Origin: Planctomycetales bacterium
GTDB taxonomy: Bacteria > Planctomycetota > Planctomycetia > Planctomycetales > Planctomycetaceae
Direction: 5' to 3'
Length of the DNA stretch: 64,000 bases
NCBI GenBank assembly: GCA_028285345.1
Contig: JANQPT010000051.1
Span: 62,001-126,000 of the forward strand
A model generated the notes under the pieces. It saw nothing but the letters and a program-made list of their open reading frames with translations, was not told the DNA's origin and made no database searches. Numbering within the stretch: the stretch's first letter is position 1; each line of letters opens with the position of its first letter. Shown here in pieces: positions 56,430 through 64,000 of the stretch. A program made the translations under genes and the position numbers.

Positions 56430-56438
56430 TATAGCATG
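56430..56438 (-). promoter_or_regulatory. Extended -10 promoter for the ErpA-type gene
   Basis: On the minus strand TGCTATAAT (TG at 56438-56437, TATAAT at 56435-56430) is an extended -10 element with a weak -35. It gives a leader of about 80 bases. Confidence 0.5.
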
Positions 56439-56475
56439 TCCAGATTTGAGGGAAAGAGGAACGAATCTCAGCAAG

Positions 56476-56506
56476 TTGCCTATATCCTGATGGAAATGTC
56501 TATAAT
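56476..56506 (+). promoter_or_regulatory. Weak promoter candidate for the YhaM operon
   Basis: TTGCCT (56476-56481) and a perfect TATAAT (56501-56506) with a 19-base spacer precede the first gene of the plus-strand operon by about 110 bases. Confidence 0.4.
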
Positions 56507-56617
56507 TGCTGGGAGTCAAGTCTCGGCCCGATTTGCCCGACTTTGCCGATGCGGATACAGTGATCGATTGAGGCGACTCGAAGTGCCGCCGTTTCCGCCA
56601 CGCTACAGTTCGACGCT

Positions 56618-57628
56618 ATGACCAACCCAATCCCCCTCACACGGTTCTGCAATCTCGAAGCGGGACAGCAGGCTGATTGTTTCGTGCTCCTTTCGGCCAA
56701 GGACCGCGGGAAAACTCGTGACGGAAAGCCGTATTTCCGCGTGACCTTTCGCGACGCGACGCGTCAGGCAACCGCGATGATCTGGAGCGACACCCGCTGG
56801 TTTGCCGATTGTGAGGCCGGCTGGCGAGAGGGGGGATTTTACAAGATCCGTTGCCGCTACGAAGAGAGCCAATACGGTCCGCAAATCGACTTGCAGCGGA
56901 TTCGCGAAATCACGGAGGAGGATTCCGCCGACGGATTCGACCCGGCCGAATTCTTCGACACGACCCGTTTCGATCCCGAGGAGATGTATTCGGAATTGTG
57001 CCAACTCGTCCGCGACCAGATCGGCGAGGAGCCGCTACGGGATTTGGTGATTTCGATTCTCGACGCCCACGCGACGGCGGTCAAGGAAAGCGCCGCCGCG
57101 GTACGTAATCATCATGCGTTTCGCGGAGGGTATCTTGAGCATGTCCTGTCTGTGACGCGAACCTGCGTCTACCTGGCCGATAAGTATTCCGAATACTATC
57201 CCGCCGCCAACCCGCCGTTGTCGAAGTCTTTGGTCGTTGCAGGCGGCGTCTTGCATGACATCGGTAAAGTTCGTGAACTGGAGTTTCAGCCACACGGCCA
57301 CGCCTATACGCCGCAAGGACGACTCGTGGGGCATATCCTGCTCGGTCGGGATATCATCCGTGAATTTGCACAGGACATTCCTGCGCTTGATGAGGAGACC
57401 TTGCTCCGTCTGGAGCATATCATCATTGCCCATCAAAACCTTCCCGAGTGGGGATCTCCTGTTGCGCCGCATACTCCGGAATCGTTGTTGGTCCATTATG
57501 CAGATGACATCGATGCCAAGTATCATATGATGGCGACGGCTTTGGAGGTCCCGCCGGAGGAGGGCGAACAGTTTACCACCAAAGACAACCCGTTACGGCG
57601 CGCGATCTTTCGCGGACTACAAGCATGA
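56618..57628 (+). CDS. yhaM: 3'-5' exoribonuclease YhaM family protein
   Basis: A 336-residue protein with an N-terminal OB-fold nucleic-acid binding domain (about 10-100; KPYFRVTFRDATRQATAMIW) and an HD phosphohydrolase domain (about 165-300) with EHVLSV, VLHDIGK and a later EHIIIAHQ. This OB plus HD order matches YhaM/CBF1-type 3'-5' exoribonucleases. Cytoplasmic RNA turnover. It is the first gene of an operon with dapF, a DUF2752 protein and two lipoproteins (spacings 69, 35, 23 and 102 bases). Confidence 0.88.
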   Translation: MTNPIPLTRFCNLEAGQQADCFVLLSAKDRGKTRDGKPYFRVTFRDATRQATAMIWSDTRWFADCEAGWREGGFYKIRCRYEESQYGPQIDLQRIREITEEDSADGFDPAEFFDTTRFDPEEMYSELCQLVRDQIGEEPLRDLVISILDAHATAVKESAAAVRNHHAFRGGYLEHVLSVTRTCVYLADKYSEYYPAANPPLSKSLVVAGGVLHDIGKVRELEFQPHGHAYTPQGRLVGHILLGRDIIREFAQDIPALDEETLLRLEHIIIAHQNLPEWGSPVAPHTPESLLVHYADDIDAKYHMMATALEVPPEEGEQFTTKDNPLRRAIFRGLQA

Positions 57629-57697
57629 CATGGGAGCCGGCTGCAAAACCGGTCCTCGGTCCTTCAGATTTGAAATAGAGAGTTGGAAAACGACGGC

Positions 57698-58534
57698 ATG
57701 AGATTTACGAAGATGCACGGGGCGGGTAACGATTACGTCTACGTGAACTGTTTCGAGGAGCGTCCCCCATCGGACGTTGCGGCGACAGCCGTCGCGGTGA
57801 GCGACCGGCATAAGGGGATTGGTGCCGACGGGCTGGTATTGATCTGTCCGTCGGAGCGCGCCGATGCGCGGATGCGGATGTTTAACGTCGACGGCAGCGA
57901 ATCAGAAATGTGCGGGAACGCCATACGATGTGTCGCCAAGTACGTCCACGACCGTGGCATCTGCCGGAAGGAAGAACTGCAGATCGAAACCGGCAACGGC
58001 GTGCTGGAGCTCCAGCTGCAGACGGTAGGTGGCGTAGTCGATCGGGTAAGGGTGAATATGGGGCGGCCGATCCTAATCAGCAGCGACATTCCGACAACCC
58101 TGCCGGGAGATCCGCCGGTCCAGGTGCCCTTGTCGGTTGCCGGACGCGAGTTGGCGGTCACCTGCGTCTCCATGGGCAATCCGCACTGCGTCACGTTTGT
58201 GGACGAACTCAACGACGATTGGGTTCACAATGTGGGATCTCAAGTCGAGATTCATCCGGCATTTCCCAATCGCGTGAATGCCGAATTCATACAGGTGGTT
58301 TCGCCGACCGAGATCAAGATGCGGGTGTGGGAGCGCGGCTGTGGTGAAACACAGGCCTGCGGCACCGGAGCCTGTGCATCGCTGGTTGCCTGCGTGCTGG
58401 CCGGATTGACTGAGCGAAAAGTGCTCTGTCAGCTATTGGGAGGAGACTTGGAACTGGAATGGTCCGAGTCAGATGAAGTCTTCATGACCGGAGACGCTGT
58501 GGAAGTCTTCGAGGGCCGTTGGCCGGAATCGTAA
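57698..58534 (+). CDS. dapF: Diaminopimelate epimerase
   Basis: A 278-residue two-domain epimerase that converts LL- to meso-diaminopimelate for lysine and peptidoglycan. The two catalytic cysteines are Cys72 in SEMCGNAIR and Cys221 in ACGTGACA. It starts [16 protein letters not shown], the usual DapF beginning; the frame runs up to a TTG at 57683 but the ATG is standard. Presence of dapF fits the now accepted peptidoglycan of planctomycetes. Located between a nuclease and a DUF2752 gene. Confidence 0.95.
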   Translation: MRFTKMHGAGNDYVYVNCFEERPPSDVAATAVAVSDRHKGIGADGLVLICPSERADARMRMFNVDGSESEMCGNAIRCVAKYVHDRGICRKEELQIETGNGVLELQLQTVGGVVDRVRVNMGRPILISSDIPTTLPGDPPVQVPLSVAGRELAVTCVSMGNPHCVTFVDELNDDWVHNVGSQVEIHPAFPNRVNAEFIQVVSPTEIKMRVWERGCGETQACGTGACASLVACVLAGLTERKVLCQLLGGDLELEWSESDEVFMTGDAVEVFEGRWPES

Positions 58535-58569
58535 CGCGGATGCCGCCGGCTTTAGTGAGATGCGTCGAC

Positions 58570-59148
58570 ATGAATGGCTTCCAAGATAGTGACAGTGATC
58601 GCGACGGCCCGCCCGGTGGGCGCGAATCGTCCGATTTCACGAATTCATCGGAAAGTGCTCTTGCAGGACCAGCAGCAAACAACTATCTATCCCCCCTCTC
58701 TCAATCACCCCTGAACAATCAACAGACGGACGGTTTTCCAATAGGTCTCGGCAGCCGAGTATTACTCGTGCTCTGGAGCCTATTTCTGTGTGCCGGATTC
58801 TCTCTCGCCGCGAGCTTAACGCCTGATGCGCGAGGATACGGAACTCACGAAAGCTTGGGATTTCCGCCCTGCACGTTTCAAGTCATATTTCGTATCCCTT
58901 GTCCCAGTTGTGGGATGACCACCAGTTTTGCCCATTTCACTCGGGCGGAGTTCTTGCAGTCGGCACGTGCCAACGTTGCCGGATTTTTGTTGGCGTCAGT
59001 CTGTTTGATTCAAATCCCCTGGTGTTTTTACAGCGCCGCAAATGGGCGACTCTGGAAAATCAACCAACCACTGAATCTGATGCTGATTTTGGTCGGCGGA
59101 ATTTCCGCGGTGGCCGTGATCAATTGGTGTCGCCAACTCTGGTACTAA
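58570..59148 (+). CDS. DUF2752 membrane protein
   Basis: A 192-residue protein. Residues 1-60 are polar and probably disordered; a first helix (about 62-82), the DUF2752 signature PCPSCGMTTSF (110-120) with CPSCGMT, and two more helices (about 137-155, 168-186) follow. DUF2752 proteins are small inner-membrane proteins of unknown function, often with a Cys pair. The ATG at 58570 is chosen; an earlier open frame has no good support. Third gene of the operon. Confidence 0.85.
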   Translation: MNGFQDSDSDRDGPPGGRESSDFTNSSESALAGPAANNYLSPLSQSPLNNQQTDGFPIGLGSRVLLVLWSLFLCAGFSLAASLTPDARGYGTHESLGFPPCTFQVIFRIPCPSCGMTTSFAHFTRAEFLQSARANVAGFLLASVCLIQIPWCFYSAANGRLWKINQPLNLMLILVGGISAVAVINWCRQLWY

Positions 59149-59171
59149 AGCCACTGGAAACGACAGACGCG

Positions 59172-59867
59172 ATGGAACGCCACATGTCGAATGAAATCGC
59201 CCCGGACAGTTCTGCAAATCGACGGGTGCCGATGGTGAGTCTCGCCCTCGCGGCGTGCATGCTGTTCTGCGTCAGCGGCTGCTCGTTGTTCGTTGAGGCA
59301 GGCACAATGATTCTGGGACGGCCCAAGATTCCTGCCGCGTTCGATGATGCCACCAGGAAGACGTTGAACGGCAAGGACGTCAAGACGGTTGTGATTTGCG
59401 AAGCCCCGATGGGGACCGATGCCGAGACGGCGGCGCTTGACCAGGAGCTTCAGGCGGAAGTCAGCCGCCGTTTGCGGCAGCAGGATATTGGCGTCGTCCG
59501 AAGCCACAAAGTGGCCAGCTGGATCGACGACAAGGGCGGCGACTGGGGCAGTCCGGAGGAACTGTTCGAAAAGTTTCCCGAAGCGAACTTCTTGGTGTTG
59601 CTCTCTGTCGAAGACTTCAGCTACTTGGAGAAAAACAGTCCGGGCCTCTATCGCGGCCGCTGCCACCTCGCAGTGTCGGTGTATGAAAACAACGAATACA
59701 ATTCGAAAATCTACACGCGGGCCATCGATTCGGTCTATCCGAAATCGAATGCACAAATGGCCGATCAGCTCACTCACTCGGCGTTTCGGAAGCGGTATTT
59801 GGATCATCTGAGTATGCAGATCGCGCGGCTGTTTTATGACCACCGGCCTGAAGAGACATTCCATTAA
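59172..59867 (+). CDS. Lipoprotein-like protein, paralogue 1
   Basis: A 231-residue protein with a signal region and a lipobox-like VSGCS after LALAACMLFC, so probably a lipoprotein. The mature part contains TVVICEAPMGTD, then DWGSPEELFEKFPEANFLVLLSVEDFSYLEKNSPGLYRGR-type elements and a C-terminal helix ending IARLFYDH. It shares this plan with the next gene, so the two are paralogues. Envelope function unknown. ATG at 59184 is an alternative start. Only 23 bases separate it from the DUF2752 gene. Confidence 0.75.
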   Translation: MERHMSNEIAPDSSANRRVPMVSLALAACMLFCVSGCSLFVEAGTMILGRPKIPAAFDDATRKTLNGKDVKTVVICEAPMGTDAETAALDQELQAEVSRRLRQQDIGVVRSHKVASWIDDKGGDWGSPEELFEKFPEANFLVLLSVEDFSYLEKNSPGLYRGRCHLAVSVYENNEYNSKIYTRAIDSVYPKSNAQMADQLTHSAFRKRYLDHLSMQIARLFYDHRPEETFH

Positions 59868-59969
59868 CCAGGGCGGATGTGTGCGAAGTTGCACAAGTTA
59901 ACGCATGTGGAAAACAGCCCAATCGGCGAAGCGGTTTATAGTTAGTATTCACGGCGAAGGATCGCAAAG

Positions 59970-60674
59970 ATGAAATATCAATTGTTGAGCCAAGGTGTTC
60001 GGCAGCTTTGCCGCCGCCAATTTGTCTACGGACTGATCGCAGCCGTGCTGATCGCGCAGATCGCGGGATGCACCTCGGGTGCGTTCGTCGGTTTGGGATA
60101 TCTGATCGGAGGCCCGCCGTCCATCACGCCGGAATTCGACAAGCTGCTCAAGTTCTCACTTAAGGGTAGCGATAAACTGATCGCAGTCGTTTGTTACGCT
60201 CCCAAAGAGCTGAAATTCGACGTCGACGACGTGGATGCCCAACTCGCTCGGACTGTCAGCTACCGGCTGCAAAACCATGAGATCGACGTCATCCGTCCTG
60301 AAGTGGTGCAGAACTGGCTCGACCGGAACGACGATTGGCATTCGCCCGCAGAAATCGGCGAAGAGCTTGATGCCGGCTACGTGATCTACATCGACATGCA
60401 CGAGTACAGCTTGTACGAGAAAGATTCAACCAATCTCTATCGCGGCCGCACAACGGCGAAGATCCAGGTCTTCGATCTGACCGATTCCGACGGCGAGATC
60501 ATCTTTGAGCATGAACTGGTCACGCAGTATCCGCTGCGGCAACCGGCGTCGACGGATGAGATTCCCCGCCAACGCTTCAAGAACCTGTATATGTCCTTCC
60601 TGAGCGAGAAGATCGGCCAGCTGTTTTATGAACGCTACGCCGGATCGGACATTCCCAACGGCGTCTTGAACTGA
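59970..60674 (+). CDS. Lipoprotein-like protein, paralogue 2
   Basis: A 234-residue protein with a signal peptide and a lipobox IAGC near residue 34. Shared elements with the preceding protein are DWHSPAEIGEELDAGYVIYIDM (compare DWGSPEELFEKF), YSLYEKDSTNLYRGR, QYPLRQ and a closing IGQLFYERYA. The LYRGR motif and the order of elements are conserved in both. Probably anchored in a membrane facing the periplasm. No known family was recognised. It ends the operon; the next gene is convergent. Confidence 0.75.
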   Translation: MKYQLLSQGVRQLCRRQFVYGLIAAVLIAQIAGCTSGAFVGLGYLIGGPPSITPEFDKLLKFSLKGSDKLIAVVCYAPKELKFDVDDVDAQLARTVSYRLQNHEIDVIRPEVVQNWLDRNDDWHSPAEIGEELDAGYVIYIDMHEYSLYEKDSTNLYRGRTTAKIQVFDLTDSDGEIIFEHELVTQYPLRQPASTDEIPRQRFKNLYMSFLSEKIGQLFYERYAGSDIPNGVLN

Positions 60675-60728
60675 TCTCGTTCCGAAGGAATTCTCGGCGG
60701 CGCATCGACGCAGCCGCTCGTTGGTTAT

Positions 60729-63383
60729 CTAGCGTCGTTGCGAGAAGGACATCGCCAGCAACACGATGGCGATCGACCCTACGGCCAGTGCGCCGCATCC
60801 CAGGCTGACCTGCGAAATCCGGGCTCCCAGAACGCCGGTCAGGCAGATGCCGGACAGAATCAAGGCGACCGCCGCCAGAATGCCCAGAACGAAATTGCTT
60901 CTGAGCAGCTTTTTCCGGGAGTATTTGGCCAGGGCAGAGCGGGCTGATTGATTCGCGACTTGCCGCAACGAGTTGAGTTCCGTTCGGGCGGCCCATTTCT
61001 CCTGCATGTTCTCCGTGAATTGATCTTCGTCAACCAGAGTTTCGCTAAACTCGGGAGTGGGATCAGGTTCAGCTGCCGGAACTGGCTCCTCAACCGCAAG
61101 CTCATCAGCGGCGCTGCTGTCGGTGTGCACAAATTGCCGCTCCAACTCTTCGATCTGCGCTTGCCTGAGGTGCCAGTCACTATCGGTCTTTCCATCCGCG
61201 TTCGATTCCGTTTCTGAATCCGTCGAGACGGATTCCGGTACCGGCGCTGCTTGGCCAATCGAGACTTCTGGAATATCAATTTCTCGGGTCTTCTGTAGGA
61301 CTTCCTCCAGTCTGGCGTCCATGCGGGCACACATGTCGACCAGCTCGCGATCGCGCTGAGTCAGACTGTTCTTCAAGTCGCCCAGCCGTTGCTGCCGTTC
61401 AGCAAATTCCCGGCGGACCGTTTGTAGCGTGTCGCCAATCCGTTGCGGCTGTGTCGCACTGCTGTCGGCACCTTCATCTGCTGTGCTGGTTGAGACCAGT
61501 TCTTGTTGCAGTAATTCGTCACTCTGCTGCAGCGAGGTGCCTGTTGATTCCAGTTCTTCCGTTTGACGGTCCAGGACTCCTTTCAGCTTGTCAAACTCGC
61601 AGGTCAGCAGCTGGCGAGTGGCCATCAGCTCATCACGTTCGGCACGAAGTTCATTGGAAACGTCCTCAAGTTCCTGCAACCGGTCACGCATCAATTCGCG
61701 GTCCTGCAGAGCAGCGTCCCGCGATGCGCGGATTTGAGCCGCGCTTCGCCGCAGTCGCAGCGAACCAAACACCAGCAGTCCACCCCACACGATCAACGCC
61801 AAGGCGACGCCGGCTGTGGCAATCAGTGACCGATCTTGAGATTGAGGTTGTGCTGCGGCAGCCGTTGCGGCGCCATCGGTCGCCGCCTCTTGCGGATCAT
61901 CCACTGCCGCACCTTCCGGGTCGGCGGACTTTTGAGCGTTGATCGCGGATAGGATTGATTGATTCGCCGGCGCCGGTCCCAATTCGATGAACACGGCAGC
62001 CGATGCCGCGGCCAGACCATCAGTCACGTTAATGTCGAGGACCGCGCTCCGCTCTTCACGAGCGTTGAGTTTGTCCAAATCGGCAATGGTCAGTGTCCCG
62101 GTCTGGGGATCGATCGCAAAGGCGCCGTCCTCTTTTCCAGCGGCGATTTCAAATGTCAACGCGGTGTCTTGATCAAAGTCGGTTGCCGCGACTTGTCCGA
62201 CTTCCGTTCCGGTTTGTACGTCATCTGTGAGTTCAAACGACTGTTCCGCGATTACGGGGGGCTCGTTGACGTCCACCAAATTGATGCCGACATCCGAGGC
62301 GGCGCCCAATTCTGATCCATCGATAACCTGCACTGTAAGCCACCAGATGCGGTTGGCGGCTTCGTAGTCAAGCGCAGCGTCGTCATTAACAGTGATCTCA
62401 CCGGTGTGTTCGTCGAGGATGAACAGCCCGTCCTCATTGCCGGCTGTGAATCGGAATCGCAAATTGTCGCCGGAATCGGGATCGGCAGCCGTTAACCGGC
62501 CGACCAGTGTGCCCGGTTGGCTGTTCTCTTCGAGTTGAAATTCTTGTTTGGTGATTTGCGGCGGTTCGTTCACATTCGACAATTGAATTTCGACCGTTTC
62601 CGAAGCCGCTGCCCCGGCGCGATCGATAGCAACCAAATTGACGCGATAGGTTGTGGTACCTTCAAAATCTAGATTCGCTCCTTCGCGCACGGTGATCTCT
62701 CCCGTGCTGCGATCGATTTCGAAAGGCGAGGCCGAATTGTCGTCGTTGATCAAGTACGTCAAACGGTCGTCTGCGTCGGCGTCAGTTGCGGCAACACGCC
62801 CCACGACGGTTCCGGCGGTGCTATTTTCGGGAACCGTCAAGTTTTCCGCATCAAACACGGGAGGCTCATTGACATCAATCAGCTTAACAGTGACCGTGAC
62901 GCGCTCAACAACTTGTCGTTCGTCGATCTGTTTGCTGACGTCGATCCCGGACTTGAGAAGCTCCTTCGCAAAATCACCGCCGAGATCGTCTTTGTCTTCT
63001 GTTGCCTGTTTGCTAATCACGACCGTAAATTCATACGCGGACTGTGATTCGAAGTCGAGTTCCGCGTCCGGCTTGACTGTCAGCCGGCCCGTCTTGCTGT
63101 CAATCGCGAATTGGGAGCCTGTCTTTTTTGCGGGCAGCGCGTACGTCAAATCGGCTTTGCGGCGTTTCTTGCTCGTCGTCACCGTGCCGACGTTTGCACC
63201 GGATGGACTGTTTTCTTGAATGGAAAACTCGAGCGACGGACGTTGGCCGTCGGTTGAATTCGTCGGCGAGGCTGGAGGTGTCGACTGCTGTCCGGTTGCC
63301 AGCATCAACATGCTGAGAAAGATTGTGGTTTGCACGAAAGTCACTCCCCAACCAATTTCCTCTTGCTGCACCGCAATTGCCAT
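60729..63383 (-). CDS. Cadherin-repeat membrane protein with coiled coil
   Basis: An 884-residue protein. A signal or anchor segment (about 12-30) is followed by four cadherin-type repeats (about 50-480) with motifs such as DVNEPP, LDFE and ATDADADD that bind calcium in true cadherins. Next is a linker, a transmembrane helix (about 525-550, LIATAGVALALIVWGGLLVFG), a coiled coil rich in Glu, Gln and Arg (about 555-700), an acidic linker and two C-terminal helices (about 815-880). The frame continues up to 63458, but the ATG at 63383 gives a good N-terminus. Probably a surface adhesion protein with a long intracellular arm. Confidence 0.8.
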   Translation of the reverse strand: MAIAVQQEEIGWGVTFVQTTIFLSMLMLATGQQSTPPASPTNSTDGQRPSLEFSIQENSPSGANVGTVTTSKKRRKADLTYALPAKKTGSQFAIDSKTGRLTVKPDAELDFESQSAYEFTVVISKQATEDKDDLGGDFAKELLKSGIDVSKQIDERQVVERVTVTVKLIDVNEPPVFDAENLTVPENSTAGTVVGRVAATDADADDRLTYLINDDNSASPFEIDRSTGEITVREGANLDFEGTTTYRVNLVAIDRAGAAASETVEIQLSNVNEPPQITKQEFQLEENSQPGTLVGRLTAADPDSGDNLRFRFTAGNEDGLFILDEHTGEITVNDDAALDYEAANRIWWLTVQVIDGSELGAASDVGINLVDVNEPPVIAEQSFELTDDVQTGTEVGQVAATDFDQDTALTFEIAAGKEDGAFAIDPQTGTLTIADLDKLNAREERSAVLDINVTDGLAAASAAVFIELGPAPANQSILSAINAQKSADPEGAAVDDPQEAATDGAATAAAAQPQSQDRSLIATAGVALALIVWGGLLVFGSLRLRRSAAQIRASRDAALQDRELMRDRLQELEDVSNELRAERDELMATRQLLTCEFDKLKGVLDRQTEELESTGTSLQQSDELLQQELVSTSTADEGADSSATQPQRIGDTLQTVRREFAERQQRLGDLKNSLTQRDRELVDMCARMDARLEEVLQKTREIDIPEVSIGQAAPVPESVSTDSETESNADGKTDSDWHLRQAQIEELERQFVHTDSSAADELAVEEPVPAAEPDPTPEFSETLVDEDQFTENMQEKWAARTELNSLRQVANQSARSALAKYSRKKLLRSNFVLGILAAVALILSGICLTGVLGARISQVSLGCGALAVGSIAIVLLAMSFSQRR

Positions 63384-63702
63384 GAGTTGCTGTTGCGGGC
63401 GGAAAGAGTGCGGCACAATGCGAGCGTCAGGCCATACCGAGATCACTGACACCTCCACAGATCAACGCGGATCTATGGACTCAATAGACTCTACCACCTC
63501 GCTTCGCGGATGTTGCTTTTCAGCAACGTAACCTGGGAGGTTCGGCGAAGATGCAGCCGTCAGCAACGGTCGTGCGCGATGCAGGAGTCGTGAGGAACTT
63601 TCAGGCGGGCGCGAAGATGCGAGCGTGCCGTTGCGCGATTCTGAGAGCGAATTCGGACACGCGGTACTGTCACCCCGTACCCTCAGCGTTCAATTTAGCG
63701 TG
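63384..63702. other. Intergenic region, little seen
   Basis: One hairpin, GTTGCT-TTTC-AGCAAC near 63509, is visible. No gene was recognised. Confidence 0.4.
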
Positions 63703-64000
63703 TCAGCCGCTGACGGGCGGCGGTTGCAGGCGGGCAAACACCAGCTCGTGTTCGGTCGATTCGCCGGGAACGTATTCATACTCAGCATCGGAAAAGTCGA
63801 CCAATTCCGCAGGATCAGTGGTCCGATTCCGGATGGCCCATGCCGCCATCATCCCGCGTGCCTGTTTGGCGAATGTGGCGATCGTACGGGACTTGCCATT
63901 TTTGATTTCTCGAAACACCGCGGTGACGACTCTGCCATCGAGTTGTTTGCGGTTGAGCGCCTTGACGTATTCATTCGACGCCAGATTGAGCAGCACGCCG
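63703..64000 (-). CDS. yaaA: Peroxide stress protein YaaA, C-terminal fragment
   Basis: The frame is open to the right edge, so only about 99 C-terminal residues are in the window. NLASNEYVKAL, TAVFREIKNGKSRTIATFAKQARGMMAAWAI and NRTTDPAELVDF match the C-terminal half of the YaaA/DUF328 family, which lowers free iron and oxidative damage. The codon at 63994-63996 is internal (GTG for Val), not the start. Confidence 0.9.
   Translation of the reverse strand, partial: GVLLNLASNEYVKALNRKQLDGRVVTAVFREIKNGKSRTIATFAKQARGMMAAWAIRNRTTDPAELVDFSDAEYEYVPGESTEHELVFARLQPPPVSG

Noticed and set aside
57629..57697. Possible tRNA-Cys-like stretch with CTGCAAAACC
   Set aside because: The GCA-containing loop resembles an anticodon loop, but acceptor stem, D arm and T arm are missing.

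Overview
The window is a GC-rich bacterial chromosome segment that looks planctomycete (probably Planctomycetaceae-like). The evidence is the gene content: a PVC-type dehydrogenase with HEAT repeats and a C-terminal CxxCH haem motif, a DUF1501 protein with a Tat-like start, a very large PQQ-type beta-propeller protein, a ThuA protein, a cadherin-repeat membrane protein, an LRR protein of the TDAGL type, a histone H1-like Lys/Ala/Thr protein, and many signal-peptide proteins without clear function. No rRNA, tRNA, CRISPR array, IS element or phage gene was found.

Layout. 1-5.3 kb: end of a TolB/PD40-like protein, a membrane-anchored alpha/beta hydrolase, a decayed kinase fragment, then a three-gene overlapping operon (FabD-like acyltransferase, iorA, iorB). 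5.3-11.2 kb: PVC-type cytochrome protein and SDR on the minus strand, a CydA-like oxidase fused to cytochrome c, then two palindromic repeat elements. 11.2-19.6 kb: esterase and PepF-type peptidase, three secreted proteins (one with a huge Gly/Arg/Pro/Asn-rich region), and the H1-like gene with a structured 5' leader. 20-31 kb: aminotransferase, rfbC, LRR protein, TIM-barrel isomerase, a secreted protein, DUF1501, and the 1548-residue propeller protein. 31.3-34.2 kb: a cytosolic parvulin-like protein followed by two small paralogous peptides with double-glycine-type leaders and Gly/His/Trp or Arg/Tyr/His-rich cores, then an MBL hydrolase. 34.2-44.2 kb: GNAT, coiled-coil and HEAT proteins, di-haem peroxidase, LarA, ThuA and a secreted unknown. 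44.5-54 kb: NfeD-type protease, transglutaminase, sulfotransferase and a FixL/FixJ-like two-component pair. 54.5-64 kb: hflX, an ErpA/IscA-type gene, an operon of a YhaM-type nuclease, dapF, a DUF2752 protein and two paralogous lipoprotein-like genes, then a cadherin/coiled-coil protein and the end of yaaA.

Most plausible new biology: the parvulin plus double-glycine-leader peptide cassette at 31.3-33.2 kb, which looks like a peptide maturation/export system whose transporter lies elsewhere. Secondary points are the orphan CydA-cytochrome c fusion, an acyltransferase that lacks the malonate-binding arginine and is translationally coupled to iorAB, a possible pseudoknot leader in front of the H1-like gene, a MITE-like palindrome, and the tandem lipoprotein paralogues behind dapF. 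Functions are inferred from motifs read by eye; no database search was run.
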